From Frigoriflavimonas asaccharolytica (GTDB lineage: Bacteria; Bacteroidota; Bacteroidia; Flavobacteriales; Weeksellaceae), in contig NZ_JABSNO010000005.1 of NCBI RefSeq assembly GCF_013294015.1, positions 1-64,000 on the forward strand: a stretch of 64,000 bases of DNA, read 5' to 3'. The notes below the pieces were generated by a model that was not told where the DNA came from, did not search any database, and saw only the letters and a program-made list of their open reading frames with translations. Positions within the stretch are counted from its first letter, which is position 1; each line of letters begins with the position of its first letter. The position numbers were made by a program, and so were the translations under genes. Of this stretch, positions 25,813 through 35,912 are shown piece by piece.

Positions 25813-26232
25813 TTAAATTTCTCTTTCTCCAATTTTATTTATTTCGCCAGAATTAAACTTTGAAATTTTATTTTTGTTGACAATATAAAAAGAAATTAAT
25901 AGAAAAATTATTATATAAAAAACACCGTTAATAACTTTGGTGAAACCATAATTTAAAAATTCATTTATAAGTTCATAAATAGCAATAAACAGTAAAAATG
26001 TAAGGTGAATATTTATATAAAAAATTGCCTTTCTATTATTTGTGATCAAAAGATAAGTTTGCAGAAAAGCAATTATTGAAATTAAAAATATTACAATTAA
26101 ACCTACTACGCTATTATTTATATTTTTTAATCTAACTATTATTGCCAATACATAAATAATTATTGAAAAAATTGATAAAATCATACTAACAATATAAATT
26201 ATCTTGTTAGAAAAGATTTTATTAACACTCAT
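25813..26232 (-). CDS. small integral membrane protein, four predicted helices
   Basis: 139 aa with four hydrophobic segments at residues about 10-33, 42-63, 70-88 and 99-118, short loops and a basic C-terminus. No conserved motif is visible and I do not recognise a family. It starts five bases after the stop of the aminotransferase gene upstream on the same strand, so it is co-transcribed and may serve the same envelope pathway. Confidence 0.65.
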   Translation of the reverse strand: MSVNKIFSNKIIYIVSMILSIFSIIIYVLAIIVRLKNINNSVVGLIVIFLISIIAFLQTYLLITNNRKAIFYINIHLTFLLFIAIYELINEFLNYGFTKVINGVFYIIIFLLISFYIVNKNKISKFNSGEINKIGEREI

Positions 26233-26237
26233 AATAT

Positions 26238-27362
26238 CTACTTAAAAAACTCCAAAACAGAATCTGTAATGTAAATCAATTGTTCCTCATCCATTTCTGT
26301 GTGCATTGGCAAAGAAATTACTTCTTCTAAAAGCATATCTGTATTCACAAAATCTGCATCATTACTTTCTTGAAAATAGGCTTTTTGTTTCCTTAATGCT
26401 ACTGGATAATAGATCATTGCAGGAATTTCTTTTTCTGCTAGAAATTTTTGCAGATCGTTGCGTTTTCCGTTCTTAATTTTCAAAGTATATTGATGAAAAA
26501 CGTGTGTAGAATATGCTGCTCTAGTTGGTGTTTCTATTTCTGGATGATTCGCAAATGCTTCATCATAAAAATCTGCAACCTTTAATCTTGCTTCATTGTA
26601 AGAATTTAAATGTGGCAATTTTTTTCTCAAAACTGCGGCTTGCATACTATCTAATCTAGAATTTACCCCAATTTCATCATGGTAATATCTTTCGTACATT
26701 CCGTGGTTTGCAATTCCTCTTATTTTATGCGCCAAATCGTCATCTGTAGTGAAAATTGCTCCTCCATCTCCATAACAACCCAAATTTTTTGAAGGGAAAA
26801 AAGATGTAGTTCCTAATTTTCCCATTGTTCCAGATTTTTTTACTGTTCCATCTGAAAAGTGATAATCCGAACCTATCGCTTGTGCATTATCTTCTAAAAC
26901 CACAATATTGTTGGGTGCAGCAGCATTGATAATTTCTTCCATATTGGCACATTGCCCAAATATATGAACCGGAATTATAACTCTCGTTTTATCTGTGATT
27001 GCAGCTTTCATTTTATCAATATCCATGGTAAAAGTATCTGCATCTACATCTACTAAAACCGCTTTTAAATTTAATAAATGTATTACTTCTACCGTTGCAG
27101 CGAAAGTAAAATCTGCAGTGATGACTTCATCTCCTTCTTTCAAATCCAATGCCATCAAAGCTATTTGTAGCGCATCTGTACCGTTTGCGCAAGGTATAAC
27201 GTGCGGAACATCCAAATAATCTTCTAATTCTTTTTGGAAATTTTTAACTTCTGGCCCATTGATGAAAGCCGCAGAATTCATAACGCCTGCTACAGCATTG
27301 TCTACTTCTGCTTTTATTTTATAATATTGACTTTGAAGGTCAACCATCTGGATTTTTTTCAT
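26238..27362 (-). CDS. DegT/DnrJ/EryC1/StrS-type sugar aminotransferase
   Basis: A PLP enzyme that transfers an amino group to a keto nucleotide sugar for surface glycans. Lys192 in SFFPSKNLGCYGDGGA is the Schiff-base residue. Asp158 in VLEDNAQAIGS contacts the cofactor nitrogen, and CANGTDALQIAL binds phosphate. The 374-aa length and the closing LPMHTEMDEEQ fit the family. It heads a transcription unit with the small membrane protein and perhaps galE, and diverges from the secreted subtilase gene across 49 bp. Confidence 0.92.
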   Translation of the reverse strand: MKKIQMVDLQSQYYKIKAEVDNAVAGVMNSAAFINGPEVKNFQKELEDYLDVPHVIPCANGTDALQIALMALDLKEGDEVITADFTFAATVEVIHLLNLKAVLVDVDADTFTMDIDKMKAAITDKTRVIIPVHIFGQCANMEEIINAAAPNNIVVLEDNAQAIGSDYHFSDGTVKKSGTMGKLGTTSFFPSKNLGCYGDGGAIFTTDDDLAHKIRGIANHGMYERYYHDEIGVNSRLDSMQAAVLRKKLPHLNSYNEARLKVADFYDEAFANHPEIETPTRAAYSTHVFHQYTLKIKNGKRNDLQKFLAEKEIPAMIYYPVALRKQKAYFQESNDADFVNTDMLLEEVISLPMHTEMDEEQLIYITDSVLEFFK

Positions 27363-27411
27363 ATAGAAATATTTATTGCGTAAATTTACGCATAATTGAT
27401 AATTTAAAAAA

Positions 27412-29013
27412 ATGAAAAAAGTCTTACTTTTTATAGTTATATTTTCGCTAAATTTTATTTATGCTCAAAGTGAATTAGTATTTGTTTATTTTAATGCAAA
27501 ACCCAATAAGGCTGCATTTTATGCCAATCCAAATTCAGAATTGACCCAGAAATCTTTGGATAGACGCAGCAATTTAGGCATTTCGTTAAATGATCAAGAT
27601 GCTCCGATAGAACCTACTTACATACAAAATATTGTAAATCTTGGTTTCACGGTTACAGATTATTCTAAATGGTTGAATGGTGTTGCGGTAAACGCTACTG
27701 CCGCGCAAGTTTTAGTTTTGCAAGCGCAACCTTATGTGCAAAGTGTAGAAAGTTTCGCGAAAAATTCTACGGTCGTTTTCAAAACTGAAAAGATAAATAA
27801 ATTGGAGGAATTTAATAAAAATTTATTAACGAACTTTAATTATGGACAAGCTTCTGCACAAATAGACCAAATAAACCTTCGTAGTTTGCACGTAAATGGA
27901 TTTACAGGAACAGGAATTACCATTGCCGTGTTAGATAGCGGTTTTCCAACGGTTGATACAGGATCTACTTATCAAAGAATACGAAATCTTGGTAATATAA
28001 AAGGTGGCTACAACTTCATTTCAAAAAATGCAGACATTTATAATACATCTTTAAACAACCATGGTTCTATAGTTTTTGGGGCAATTGCAGGATTTATAGA
28101 TAATTCATTTGTAGGTTCTGCACCCGATGCAGATTTCTACTTGTACGCTACAGAAAATGGCGCTGTAGAAATTCCAGAAGAACAATTGTATTGGATAGAA
28201 GCTGCCGAAGATGCGGATAGAAAAGGTGTAGATATCATCACGGTTTCTTTGGGCTACACAGTTTTTGATGATGCGAGATATAATTATACTTATGCAGATA
28301 TGAATGGTACAAGCACTTTTATTTCTAGAGCTGCACAAATAGCCGCCGAAAAGGGAATTTTTGTACTTTCTGCCGCCGGAAATTCTGGAGAAGTTCCTTG
28401 GCAATATATTTCTGCTCCTGCAGATAATGCAAAAGTTTTCACTATTGGAGCGGTAGATTCCAGCGGAATCGTATCTGGTTTTTCTTCTTTCGGGCCCAAT
28501 TTTGCAGGCGTGATAAAACCAGATGCAGCAGCGAGAGGAACTGCTACAGAAACGGTTTTTAATAATACTGCAACTGCTGCAAGTGGAACATCTCTTGCTG
28601 CACCTGTAGCAGCAGGTGGAGTTGCTTGTCTTTTGCAAGCACTTCCCTCAAATATTTCTAGAGATTTTATTAAAACAAAACTTCGGGAAACAGCTTCGTT
28701 ATTTCCAAATCCAACTGCGCAAGGTGGTTACGGAATTTTAAATTTTGGGGCAGTTTTAGCAGTTTTAAATACTGCAGAAACTACGATACATTCAGATTTC
28801 GAGATGTTTCCAAATCCTGCAAGAGATTTTGTTCAATTTAAAACAAAAGAAAAAATTTTAAGTATAAAATTATTTGATCAATTGGGAAGAATAATTAAAT
28901 CTGAAAAAATAAATGATAATAAATTAAATGTAAGTAATTTGGAAACTGGTGTTTACTATTTAATTATTAACACTGAAAAAAATTCTTACACGAAGAAGCT
29001 GATAAAAGAGTAG
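27412..29013 (+). CDS. secreted S8 subtilisin-like peptidase with type IX secretion tail
   Basis: A signal peptide of about 18 residues (ending IYAQ) precedes a prodomain of about 120 residues. The catalytic triad is visible: Asp175 in IAVLDSGFPTVD, His217 in NNHGSIVFGAIAG and Ser394 in ASGTSLAAPVAAGG; the oxyanion Asn is in VLSAAGNSGE. The last 70 residues are a T9SS C-terminal sorting domain, FEMFPNPARDFVQF to YTKKLIKE. The enzyme is therefore exported through the outer membrane and either anchored or released. It diverges from the aminotransferase gene. Confidence 0.93.
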   Translation: MKKVLLFIVIFSLNFIYAQSELVFVYFNAKPNKAAFYANPNSELTQKSLDRRSNLGISLNDQDAPIEPTYIQNIVNLGFTVTDYSKWLNGVAVNATAAQVLVLQAQPYVQSVESFAKNSTVVFKTEKINKLEEFNKNLLTNFNYGQASAQIDQINLRSLHVNGFTGTGITIAVLDSGFPTVDTGSTYQRIRNLGNIKGGYNFISKNADIYNTSLNNHGSIVFGAIAGFIDNSFVGSAPDADFYLYATENGAVEIPEEQLYWIEAAEDADRKGVDIITVSLGYTVFDDARYNYTYADMNGTSTFISRAAQIAAEKGIFVLSAAGNSGEVPWQYISAPADNAKVFTIGAVDSSGIVSGFSSFGPNFAGVIKPDAAARGTATETVFNNTATAASGTSLAAPVAAGGVACLLQALPSNISRDFIKTKLRETASLFPNPTAQGGYGILNFGAVLAVLNTAETTIHSDFEMFPNPARDFVQFKTKEKILSIKLFDQLGRIIKSEKINDNKLNVSNLETGVYYLIINTEKNSYTKKLIKE

Positions 29014-29066
29014 ATTGGTAATTGATAAATTAATTTAAAGTTTTATGAATTTAAACTGAATGATTA

Positions 29067-29074
29067 TAATTTTG
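29067..29074 (+). promoter_or_regulatory. -7 box directly before ATG at 29077
   Basis: TAATTTTG ends three bases before the start codon, so the transcript is probably leaderless. No -33 TTG at the usual distance. Confidence 0.4.
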
Positions 29075-29076
29075 CA

Positions 29077-29724
29077 ATGAGAGAAGAACAATTAATTGAA
29101 ATTATCCAACATGAACTTATAGATAAAACTTGGGGGATAACTGAACAAATTTTAAAAATCCATTCGCCAGATTATATTGATGATAAAATTCAATTTGCAA
29201 ATGTTGTAGAATTTGAAAACGAAATAACTGTCTATCTACCGATTAAAGATGAAAAATTCTATTTAATATTTTACATCGATTCTATAAAAAATGAAATTAT
29301 TGGTATTTCTACAGAAGCATACATTTCAATTTATTTTAAGGCAACTTCTGAAAATCTAACTATAAATGAACTAAAAAATTGTACGAGTATAGAAATTTCA
29401 AAAGGTTGGAATAAAGGTGATCACAGAAAATTCGGAATTGGAAATTATAATTTTAGCTGCATAATTATTAAACCTAACGTAAAACCAAGTACTTTTCAAA
29501 TAAAACTTTCCGAAATTATCAATTTATTAAATCAAGATAAAAAAGGTATAAAAAAGCTAAGTGAAATTGCAAATGGTTATATACAAGTTGTAATGGAATT
29601 TCATGATGGAAATGGAATGATTGGCGGTCCAAATTTATCAAGTTTAAATCTCAAACTTCTACACGAATTAGGCTTATCGATTGATTTTGATTTATATACT
29701 GCTGGAAATCGTTTTAAAGACTAG
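29077..29724 (+). CDS. protein with C-terminal DUF4279-like domain
   Basis: The C-terminal 110 residues resemble DUF4279: KGDHRKFGIGNYNFS, NVKPSTFQIKLSEIINLL, then GYIQVVMEFHDGNG and a closing LHELGLSIDFDLYTAGN. The first 100 residues form a separate alpha/beta part with no recognised family. The protein is cytoplasmic, 215 aa. DUF4279 proteins are often found as immunity-like or orphan proteins in Bacteroidota; function unknown. It ends facing ppc on the opposite strand. Confidence 0.65.
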   Translation: MREEQLIEIIQHELIDKTWGITEQILKIHSPDYIDDKIQFANVVEFENEITVYLPIKDEKFYLIFYIDSIKNEIIGISTEAYISIYFKATSENLTINELKNCTSIEISKGWNKGDHRKFGIGNYNFSCIIIKPNVKPSTFQIKLSEIINLLNQDKKGIKKLSEIANGYIQVVMEFHDGNGMIGGPNLSSLNLKLLHELGLSIDFDLYTAGNRFKD

Positions 29725-29825
29725 AAAAGGCTAAAAATTTTACAAACTAAATTCAATAAGTAATAAAATTTTTATAATAAATCGAATTCTAATATTCTGA
29801 TTTCAAAAATAATTCAAAAAAAACG

Positions 29826-32363
29826 CTACGCAGAATTCCTACTCGCATTGATGTTCCCAAACAAAGAACGCATTACCAATTTTTCATACATTTCGGTGTT
29901 AGCGCTTCCTTCTCCAATCTTCATTAATGCAAACTGCTGAATGCTTAAAAGTGGCAAAACAATTTTTTCGCGGATTTTTACAGATTTTTGAGAGATCGGT
30001 TCTTCCTCCATTAGCGTTTCAAAACCTGTTAATTCTAACATCAACTTTTTTGATAAGTTAAATTCTTCAAATAAAATTTTCCAAAATCCGCCAAACTTCT
30101 CATTTCTTTCCATGTAATATGTAAGTGGAAAATAAGATTTGCTCATGCTCATCATGGAATTTAAAACAAGTGTTTTGAAGAAATCCGAATTGTTGTACAA
30201 AGCTTTCACTTCATCAAATCTGCCTTCTTCTGCCATTTTATGTAACGCGAAACCAAAGCCAAAAAATCCTGGAACATTTTGCTTCAATTGGCTCCAACTT
30301 CCCACAAAAGGTATCGCACGCAAATCTTTGAAATTGAGTTGATCTCCGCCTCCACGTTTGCTTGGTCTGCTTCCTATATTGGTTTTCCCGTAGTAAGGCA
30401 AAGTGCTCATCTCTTCCAAATATGGTACGAAAAGCTTGTGGTTTTTCAAATCAACATATTTTTGATAGCTGATATTCGCCAAAGTGTCCATCAATTTTCT
30501 TTCTTCTTTGCTCAATTCCTTTTTAGAATTTTTGAATACATCATTCTCAATTCCGGCAGTAATTAATTGCTCAAAATTGTAGGTGGCTTGTTCTTTATTT
30601 CCAAAAGTAGACGTAATTGTTTGTCCTTGTATGGTAAGTTCTATCTTATTATTGGCGATTGTATTTCCTTGCGAGGCATAGAAATCATGGGTTTTTCCGC
30701 CTCCTCTTGCAGGTGGACCTCCTCTTCCATCAAAAAATGAAACTTCTATTCCAAATTCACGAGAAATTTTCGTTAAACGTTCTTTTGTAGTATAAATTTC
30801 CCAATTGGCCTTCAAATATCCACCATCTTTTGTCCCATCAGAAAAGCCAAGCATGATGGTTTGTTTGTTGCCTCTTCTTTGCAAATGTTTTTTATACAAA
30901 TCGTCTTGATAAAGCTCTCGCATTACGCTTTCGGAATTTGCCATACCTTGCATTGTCTCAAAAAGTGGAACAATATCCACACACATTTCTTCTTCCTTAT
31001 AGCCACAAATTTTAAAAAGTGCATACGTATTCATTACATCTTTCACCGCTTCGGAATTAGAAATAATGTATCTATTCATTCCTCTTTCGCCGTTTAATGC
31101 TTGAATTTTTGCAATCTGACGTATATTTTTTAAGGTGTCTTTTGCTAAACCTTCTTCATGATCTTCTAGTTTTTCCTCAGATACAAATTGAATAAGTTCA
31201 TAGAATTTTCTTTCATCATCTACTTTCTCATCTCCAAAATGTTTTTCATAGATTAAATTGATGATTTCTTGGTGTTTAGAGCTGTCTTGTCTTACGTCTA
31301 AAGTTGCAAAATGCGTCCCAAAAATCTGAACTCGATCTTTGAAATTAATTAAAATATCTAAAAATAAAGAATTGTGGTTTTCTATTAAAATACCTTTCGC
31401 TTCTTCTATTTTTAAAATAATATGTTCCGAAGAAATCGCTGCACCACTAAATATTGCCGCGTACAAATCGTCACTCAATTGTTTCAAAATTTCTGAAACT
31501 CCTCCAAAACTTAATCTTCTTCGGATAAATTTTAGATGACTGTAGTAAGATTTCAATATAGCCAAACGCAACTCTTGTGCAACTTGCCACGTAGTTTCTG
31601 CCGTTACAAAAGGGTTTCCATCTCGATCTCCTCCTGGCCAAAATCCCAATTGTATCAAGTCTTTATTGATCTGAAAACCATTTTCTCCAAAAGTGCTTTT
31701 TATTTTGGTAAACAATTCGCCAATTGTATCGTAATATACATACCTCAAATAGTAGATAATGCTCAAAGCTTCATCTACAGGTGTAGGTTTTACTTTGTTT
31801 ACGAAGGGTGTTTTCCCCAATTGCTGCAGAAGCATATCAATCTGTGTGATAGAATCATGAGATATAGCGCTGCGCAAATCATGCATAATTCTTTGCACAG
31901 AATTAGGATAAAATTGTGTAGGGTGTGCTGTAAAAACAATTTTAGTAGAAAATTTTTCCAGCATTTTTTGCACCTCTTCTTTTTGATGAAACTGCATAGA
32001 TTTTTCATCCAGATTGCTAATGGTACCACGATCTGCTTCTGTATGCAAAGAATTGAAAGCGGCGTCTTCTATACTATCAAACAAAACAACCTGCCTTTCT
32101 ATATATTGCACAATTTTGAAAAGCAATTCTATTTGCTCTTCTTCTGTTTGCAAATCGGTATGATTTGAGAAAAATTCTTCTAAAATTTCTACGGGACTTT
32201 CACGATTTTCATATCCAGCTTTACTTTCCTGATATAAAAATGGAAGCAACATGCCAATATTCGTCATTTTATCATAAGGTAAACTCATGAAAAGAGAATT
32301 ATAAATTTGAAATTTATTTTCTACTATTTGGCGAAATTTATCTTTTTGAGCTTGTTGATTCAT
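29826..32363 (-). CDS. ppc: phosphoenolpyruvate carboxylase
   Basis: PEPC adds bicarbonate to PEP to form oxaloacetate, refilling the TCA cycle. Active-site blocks are intact: VFTAHPTQFYPNSVQR with the catalytic His, GFWPGGDRDGNPFVT, and SFFDGRGGPPARGGG. The protein has 845 aa, in the range of the family. Its last residues are NINASRNSA, whereas classical plant and enterobacterial enzymes end in RNTG; I believe this ending is usual in flavobacteria. Transcribed alone; no consensus promoter box was found in the 93-bp upstream gap. Confidence 0.95.
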   Translation of the reverse strand: MNQQAQKDKFRQIVENKFQIYNSLFMSLPYDKMTNIGMLLPFLYQESKAGYENRESPVEILEEFFSNHTDLQTEEEQIELLFKIVQYIERQVVLFDSIEDAAFNSLHTEADRGTISNLDEKSMQFHQKEEVQKMLEKFSTKIVFTAHPTQFYPNSVQRIMHDLRSAISHDSITQIDMLLQQLGKTPFVNKVKPTPVDEALSIIYYLRYVYYDTIGELFTKIKSTFGENGFQINKDLIQLGFWPGGDRDGNPFVTAETTWQVAQELRLAILKSYYSHLKFIRRRLSFGGVSEILKQLSDDLYAAIFSGAAISSEHIILKIEEAKGILIENHNSLFLDILINFKDRVQIFGTHFATLDVRQDSSKHQEIINLIYEKHFGDEKVDDERKFYELIQFVSEEKLEDHEEGLAKDTLKNIRQIAKIQALNGERGMNRYIISNSEAVKDVMNTYALFKICGYKEEEMCVDIVPLFETMQGMANSESVMRELYQDDLYKKHLQRRGNKQTIMLGFSDGTKDGGYLKANWEIYTTKERLTKISREFGIEVSFFDGRGGPPARGGGKTHDFYASQGNTIANNKIELTIQGQTITSTFGNKEQATYNFEQLITAGIENDVFKNSKKELSKEERKLMDTLANISYQKYVDLKNHKLFVPYLEEMSTLPYYGKTNIGSRPSKRGGGDQLNFKDLRAIPFVGSWSQLKQNVPGFFGFGFALHKMAEEGRFDEVKALYNNSDFFKTLVLNSMMSMSKSYFPLTYYMERNEKFGGFWKILFEEFNLSKKLMLELTGFETLMEEEPISQKSVKIREKIVLPLLSIQQFALMKIGEGSANTEMYEKLVMRSLFGNINASRNSA

Positions 32364-32456
32364 GGATATAAAAATATAAAGTGAAATATTTAATGAGGAA
32401 CCGCAGAAAAGTTGTTTTAATAAATTAGCAAATTTTCAAAATTTTCAATTCTTAAA

Positions 32457-33809
32457 TTATTTCTTCCGTTTTGCTTTGCTTTTCGCTTTTTGTTGTGCTC
32501 TATTAGCTCCGTATTTTTTTGGTTCTTTCCTTGCGTTTGGTCCACCCCAGTTTTCTTTTCTATTTTTTTCTTTCTTTTCATGAAATGCTGCACCACCTTC
32601 ATTTAAGGTAACGGTAGTCGCATTTCTCATCACGATCTCATCCTGTTCCGAAGCAATTTTCTTTGGATCAATATTCACTTCCATTGGAAATTCTATCAAT
32701 TCCAGATCTTTTTTCATCAAAACTTCTATCCCTTTCAATGGAACTTCTTCCTTTTTAGTAATGAATGTAATGGCTTTTCCATCCTTTTCGGCACGTCCTG
32801 TTCTACCAATTCTGTGAATATATTGTTCTGGAACTTCTGGAACTTCAAAATTGATAACGTGGGTAATGTTTGAAATATCCAAACCTCTCGCCATAATATC
32901 AGTAGTGATTAATCCGCGGATTTCTTCTTTCTCAAATTTATTCATCGCTCGCAAACGATAATTTTGAGATTTATTGGAATGAATTACATCAAACGAATCT
33001 GGAAATAATTCTTGTAATTTTAAAAATAAATAATCTGCATGGCGCTTATTATTACAAAAGACCAAAACTTTAGAAAAATCTTCATCCGTTTTCAAGAGAT
33101 GAATTAATACATTTATTTTAGTATTGAAATTAGGAACTAAAATTCCTGTTTGCTCAATTTTTTCTAATGGCGTTCCAGATTTTGCAAGAGAAATTTCTAT
33201 AGGATTCGCAAAATATTCTACCAAAAGTGCATCTACTGCTTCCGTCATGGTTGCAGAAAACAGAATATTTTGCCTTTTTGGTTTCATCATTTCAAAAATG
33301 TGCGTCAGTTGTGGACGAAAACCAAGGTTTAGCATTTCATCAAATTCATCAATGATCAATTTCTGAACTTCTTTCAAAGAAATGGCGCTATCAATAGCAA
33401 GATCCATTATTCTACCTGGCGTTCCCACCAAAATATCACAACCATTTGCAAACATTAATTTTTGAGTTTTAATATTCACACCACCATAAATCCCTAAAAC
33501 TCTTGCAGTTAAATTTTCGCACAATTTTTCTACAATTCCTGCAACTTGAACTACTAATTCTCTGGTCGGCACTAAAATAACAACTGTTGGGTTTCCAGAT
33601 TTGTTGTATTTCCATTGCTTTAAAACAGGAAGCAAATAGGCTAAAGTTTTTCCGGTTCCAGTTTGGGCAATTCCCATAATGTCTCTTCCAGAAAGTATTT
33701 GTCCGAAACTATTTCTCTGTATTGGTGTTGGCTCAAATAAGTTTTGATCTGCTAAAACATCCAATATTTTTTCGGGCAATTCAAAATCTGCAAAAGTCTT
33801 TATTTTCAT
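32457..33809 (-). CDS. DEAD-box ATP-dependent RNA helicase
   Basis: All helicase motifs are present: the Q motif FEPTPIQRNSFG, motif I AQTGTGKT, PTREL, the motif II box which reads DEFD in place of DEAD, SAT, and HRIGRTGR. The C-terminal 70 residues are basic and end in a Lys/Arg-rich tail (KSKAKRKK), which probably binds RNA. I set the start at ATG 33809: a TATCTTTG box ends five bases upstream, so the 16-codon in-frame extension to 33857 would lie outside the mRNA. Role likely in ribosome assembly or RNA decay; the DEFD variant is notable. Confidence 0.92.
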   Translation of the reverse strand: MKIKTFADFELPEKILDVLADQNLFEPTPIQRNSFGQILSGRDIMGIAQTGTGKTLAYLLPVLKQWKYNKSGNPTVVILVPTRELVVQVAGIVEKLCENLTARVLGIYGGVNIKTQKLMFANGCDILVGTPGRIMDLAIDSAISLKEVQKLIIDEFDEMLNLGFRPQLTHIFEMMKPKRQNILFSATMTEAVDALLVEYFANPIEISLAKSGTPLEKIEQTGILVPNFNTKINVLIHLLKTDEDFSKVLVFCNNKRHADYLFLKLQELFPDSFDVIHSNKSQNYRLRAMNKFEKEEIRGLITTDIMARGLDISNITHVINFEVPEVPEQYIHRIGRTGRAEKDGKAITFITKKEEVPLKGIEVLMKKDLELIEFPMEVNIDPKKIASEQDEIVMRNATTVTLNEGGAAFHEKKEKNRKENWGGPNARKEPKKYGANRAQQKAKSKAKRKK

Positions 33810-33813
33810 TTTG

Positions 33814-33821
33814 CAAAGATA
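33814..33821 (-). promoter_or_regulatory. -7 box of the DEAD-box helicase gene
   Basis: TATCTTTG on the reverse strand, ending five bases from ATG at 33809. It implies a leaderless or nearly leaderless mRNA. From 33822 to 34141 I see no gene. Confidence 0.55.
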
Positions 33822-34141
33822 AGCATTTGATACGGGAAAATTAAATGGAAATTGCAATTACAAATTTTAAGAATTTAGCGTTTAAAATAATAATAACTTG
33901 TTGTGCATTTAGAGTTTACAATATAAAACTCATATTATCATTTAATTAAGAAAAATTAAACGCAAAATGTATTTTTTTTAGGTCATATATAAGTTAGCAA
34001 AGAGGAATCTGCAAGCAGATTTGATTAAGCGTTCGCTTCAAATGTGAATATTCGTATTCTTTGCTTACTTAAAATAAATGTAAGTGACTGAAATTCTGTG
34101 CAGTAAAAAATTTGTTCCCAAATGCAAAACAGGTAATCATA

Positions 34142-35779
34142 TTATCTTTTTATTAACCTTAAAATCAAAACTAAACCTAAAATTCCGGAAAAGAGCAATC
34201 CAAAAATGGCTAATAAAGGTAATCCAAGTAATTGTGCAGGACTATTAGAATTAATAATCAAAGCAGTTGCAATCATATTTGCACCCAAAATGATAGCGAT
34301 AATAAGATTCGTAACGCTTTGTTTGATGAGTACATTGCTGCGTTTCTGTTCTTCATTTCTACTTTTAACTTCCAGCTCTCCGTTGTTTAATTTTGAAATA
34401 ATGCTGCTAATTTCTGTCGGAATATTTGAAAACTGACTTTGAATTTCAGTAAATTTTTGCATCCCTTTTTCTAGTAAATAGTTAGGATTCAAACGTTGCA
34501 ATAGAATTTTATTGATGTAAGGTTTTGCGCTTTTTATCACATCCATTTCTGGGTTTAATTGTCTGCCAACTCCTTCTATTAAAGTAACTCCTTTAAAAAG
34601 TAATATAAAATAATCTGGCATCACGATTTTATTTTCAAACAAAATAGCTTGAAATTTTTCAATCATTTTGTTCAAATCTATATCTTGCAAAGCACTAGAA
34701 TCTACTAAATTCAAAATTTCTAAAATTTGGCTTTTCAGACGATTTTCATCTTTAATTTCAAATTTTAATGCTACTTTTTTTAAATTAATGATTAATTGAT
34801 CCGTATTTTTCAGAATTAAATTGATGATTAAATCTTCTAGAAACTGCCTATCAGACGGAAATATAATACCAACAGCACCAAAATCTATAAAAACAATTTT
34901 GCCTTCTTTGGTTACCAAAATATTACCTGCATGCGGATCTGCATGAAAAAAGCCGTGTTCTAGAATTTGGGCTAAAAACAATTGCAAAATATCGTCGGCA
35001 ATTGCGTTTCTTTTCAAATTATTCTTTTCTATTTCAGCAAAATCTGTGCATTTAAAACCATCTATAAATTCCATGCAAAGCACATCGTTGTTGCATAATT
35101 GGGAATATACTTTTGGCACATAAGTGCGAGAATCGTTTTTAAAATTTTTGGCAAATCGTTCTATATTTTCTCGTTCATTCACAAAAGAAAGCTCGGATAA
35201 TAGAGATTTTTCAAAAGTATTTATGCCTTGTTCAAGGTTTAAATTTTCGGTAAATTCAAAATAATTGGTTAAAGTTTTTACCAAATCTTTCATCAAAAGC
35301 AAATCACCTTTGATGATTTCTTCAATTTTCGGACGCTTCACTTTTAAAACTACTTCTTCTCCAGTTTTCAATTTTGCTTTGTAAACTTGCGCGATAGAAG
35401 CAGATGCGATTGGTTCTATAGAAATTTCTAAAAAATAATCTTGGTAATTTTCTCCAAAATTCTCTGATAAAACAGCTTTTAAATCAAAATTTTCTAATAG
35501 AACTTGATCTTGTAATTTTTGTAATTCTAAAGTTAATTCTTTTGGAAGCAAATCTTCTCGTTGGGAAAAAGCTTGTCCGAACTTCACAAACGTAGGTCCC
35601 ATTTCTTCCAAAGCCATCCGAATTCTCACATAAACAGATTTATTGAAAATTTCTTCCGTAGCTTCTTGCTCCTTATTTTGAACATTCATCCTTGCCAAAA
35701 CTTCTTTAAAACCGTATTTGGACAACACTGAAATGAGTTTTGCGGTTCGTTTTAATTTAAGTTGTTGGTTTTGAAACAT
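34142..35779 (-). CDS. UbiB/ABC1/AarF-family atypical kinase
   Basis: Family features are clear: the KxGQ motif in PTFVKFGQAFSQREDLLP, the Ala-rich loop that replaces the usual Gly loop (IEPIASASIAQVYKAKL), the catalytic loop HADPHAGNIL and the metal-binding FIDFGAVG. Two hydrophobic segments close the protein (residues about 495-518 and 520-541), anchoring it in the inner membrane. UbiB proteins support isoprenoid quinone synthesis; in a flavobacterium that would be menaquinone. A short GTTGGAAGTTGGATG-type repeat lies just upstream of its start. Confidence 0.9.
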   Translation of the reverse strand: MFQNQQLKLKRTAKLISVLSKYGFKEVLARMNVQNKEQEATEEIFNKSVYVRIRMALEEMGPTFVKFGQAFSQREDLLPKELTLELQKLQDQVLLENFDLKAVLSENFGENYQDYFLEISIEPIASASIAQVYKAKLKTGEEVVLKVKRPKIEEIIKGDLLLMKDLVKTLTNYFEFTENLNLEQGINTFEKSLLSELSFVNERENIERFAKNFKNDSRTYVPKVYSQLCNNDVLCMEFIDGFKCTDFAEIEKNNLKRNAIADDILQLFLAQILEHGFFHADPHAGNILVTKEGKIVFIDFGAVGIIFPSDRQFLEDLIINLILKNTDQLIINLKKVALKFEIKDENRLKSQILEILNLVDSSALQDIDLNKMIEKFQAILFENKIVMPDYFILLFKGVTLIEGVGRQLNPEMDVIKSAKPYINKILLQRLNPNYLLEKGMQKFTEIQSQFSNIPTEISSIISKLNNGELEVKSRNEEQKRSNVLIKQSVTNLIIAIILGANMIATALIINSNSPAQLLGLPLLAIFGLLFSGILGLVLILRLIKR

Positions 35780-35912
35780 TTTTATAAAGTTGGAAGTTGG
35801 ATGTTTGAAGTTCGAAGATAAGGAAAGAAAATAAATTTAATACCGAAATATAATTTTAGTATTAAAAATTGTACATTTATATTCATGAAGAAGGTGTCTA
35901 AAACAAAACTAA

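Noticed and set aside
28105-28638. A 177-codon reverse frame in the subtilase gene
   Set aside because: It is rich in Cys, Ser and Arg, as expected of an antisense frame; the forward gene has an intact catalytic triad and secretion tail.
31536-32168. A 210-codon forward frame inside ppc
   Set aside because: Antisense to conserved active-site blocks of PEP carboxylase; composition rich in Phe, Cys and His is typical of a shadow frame.
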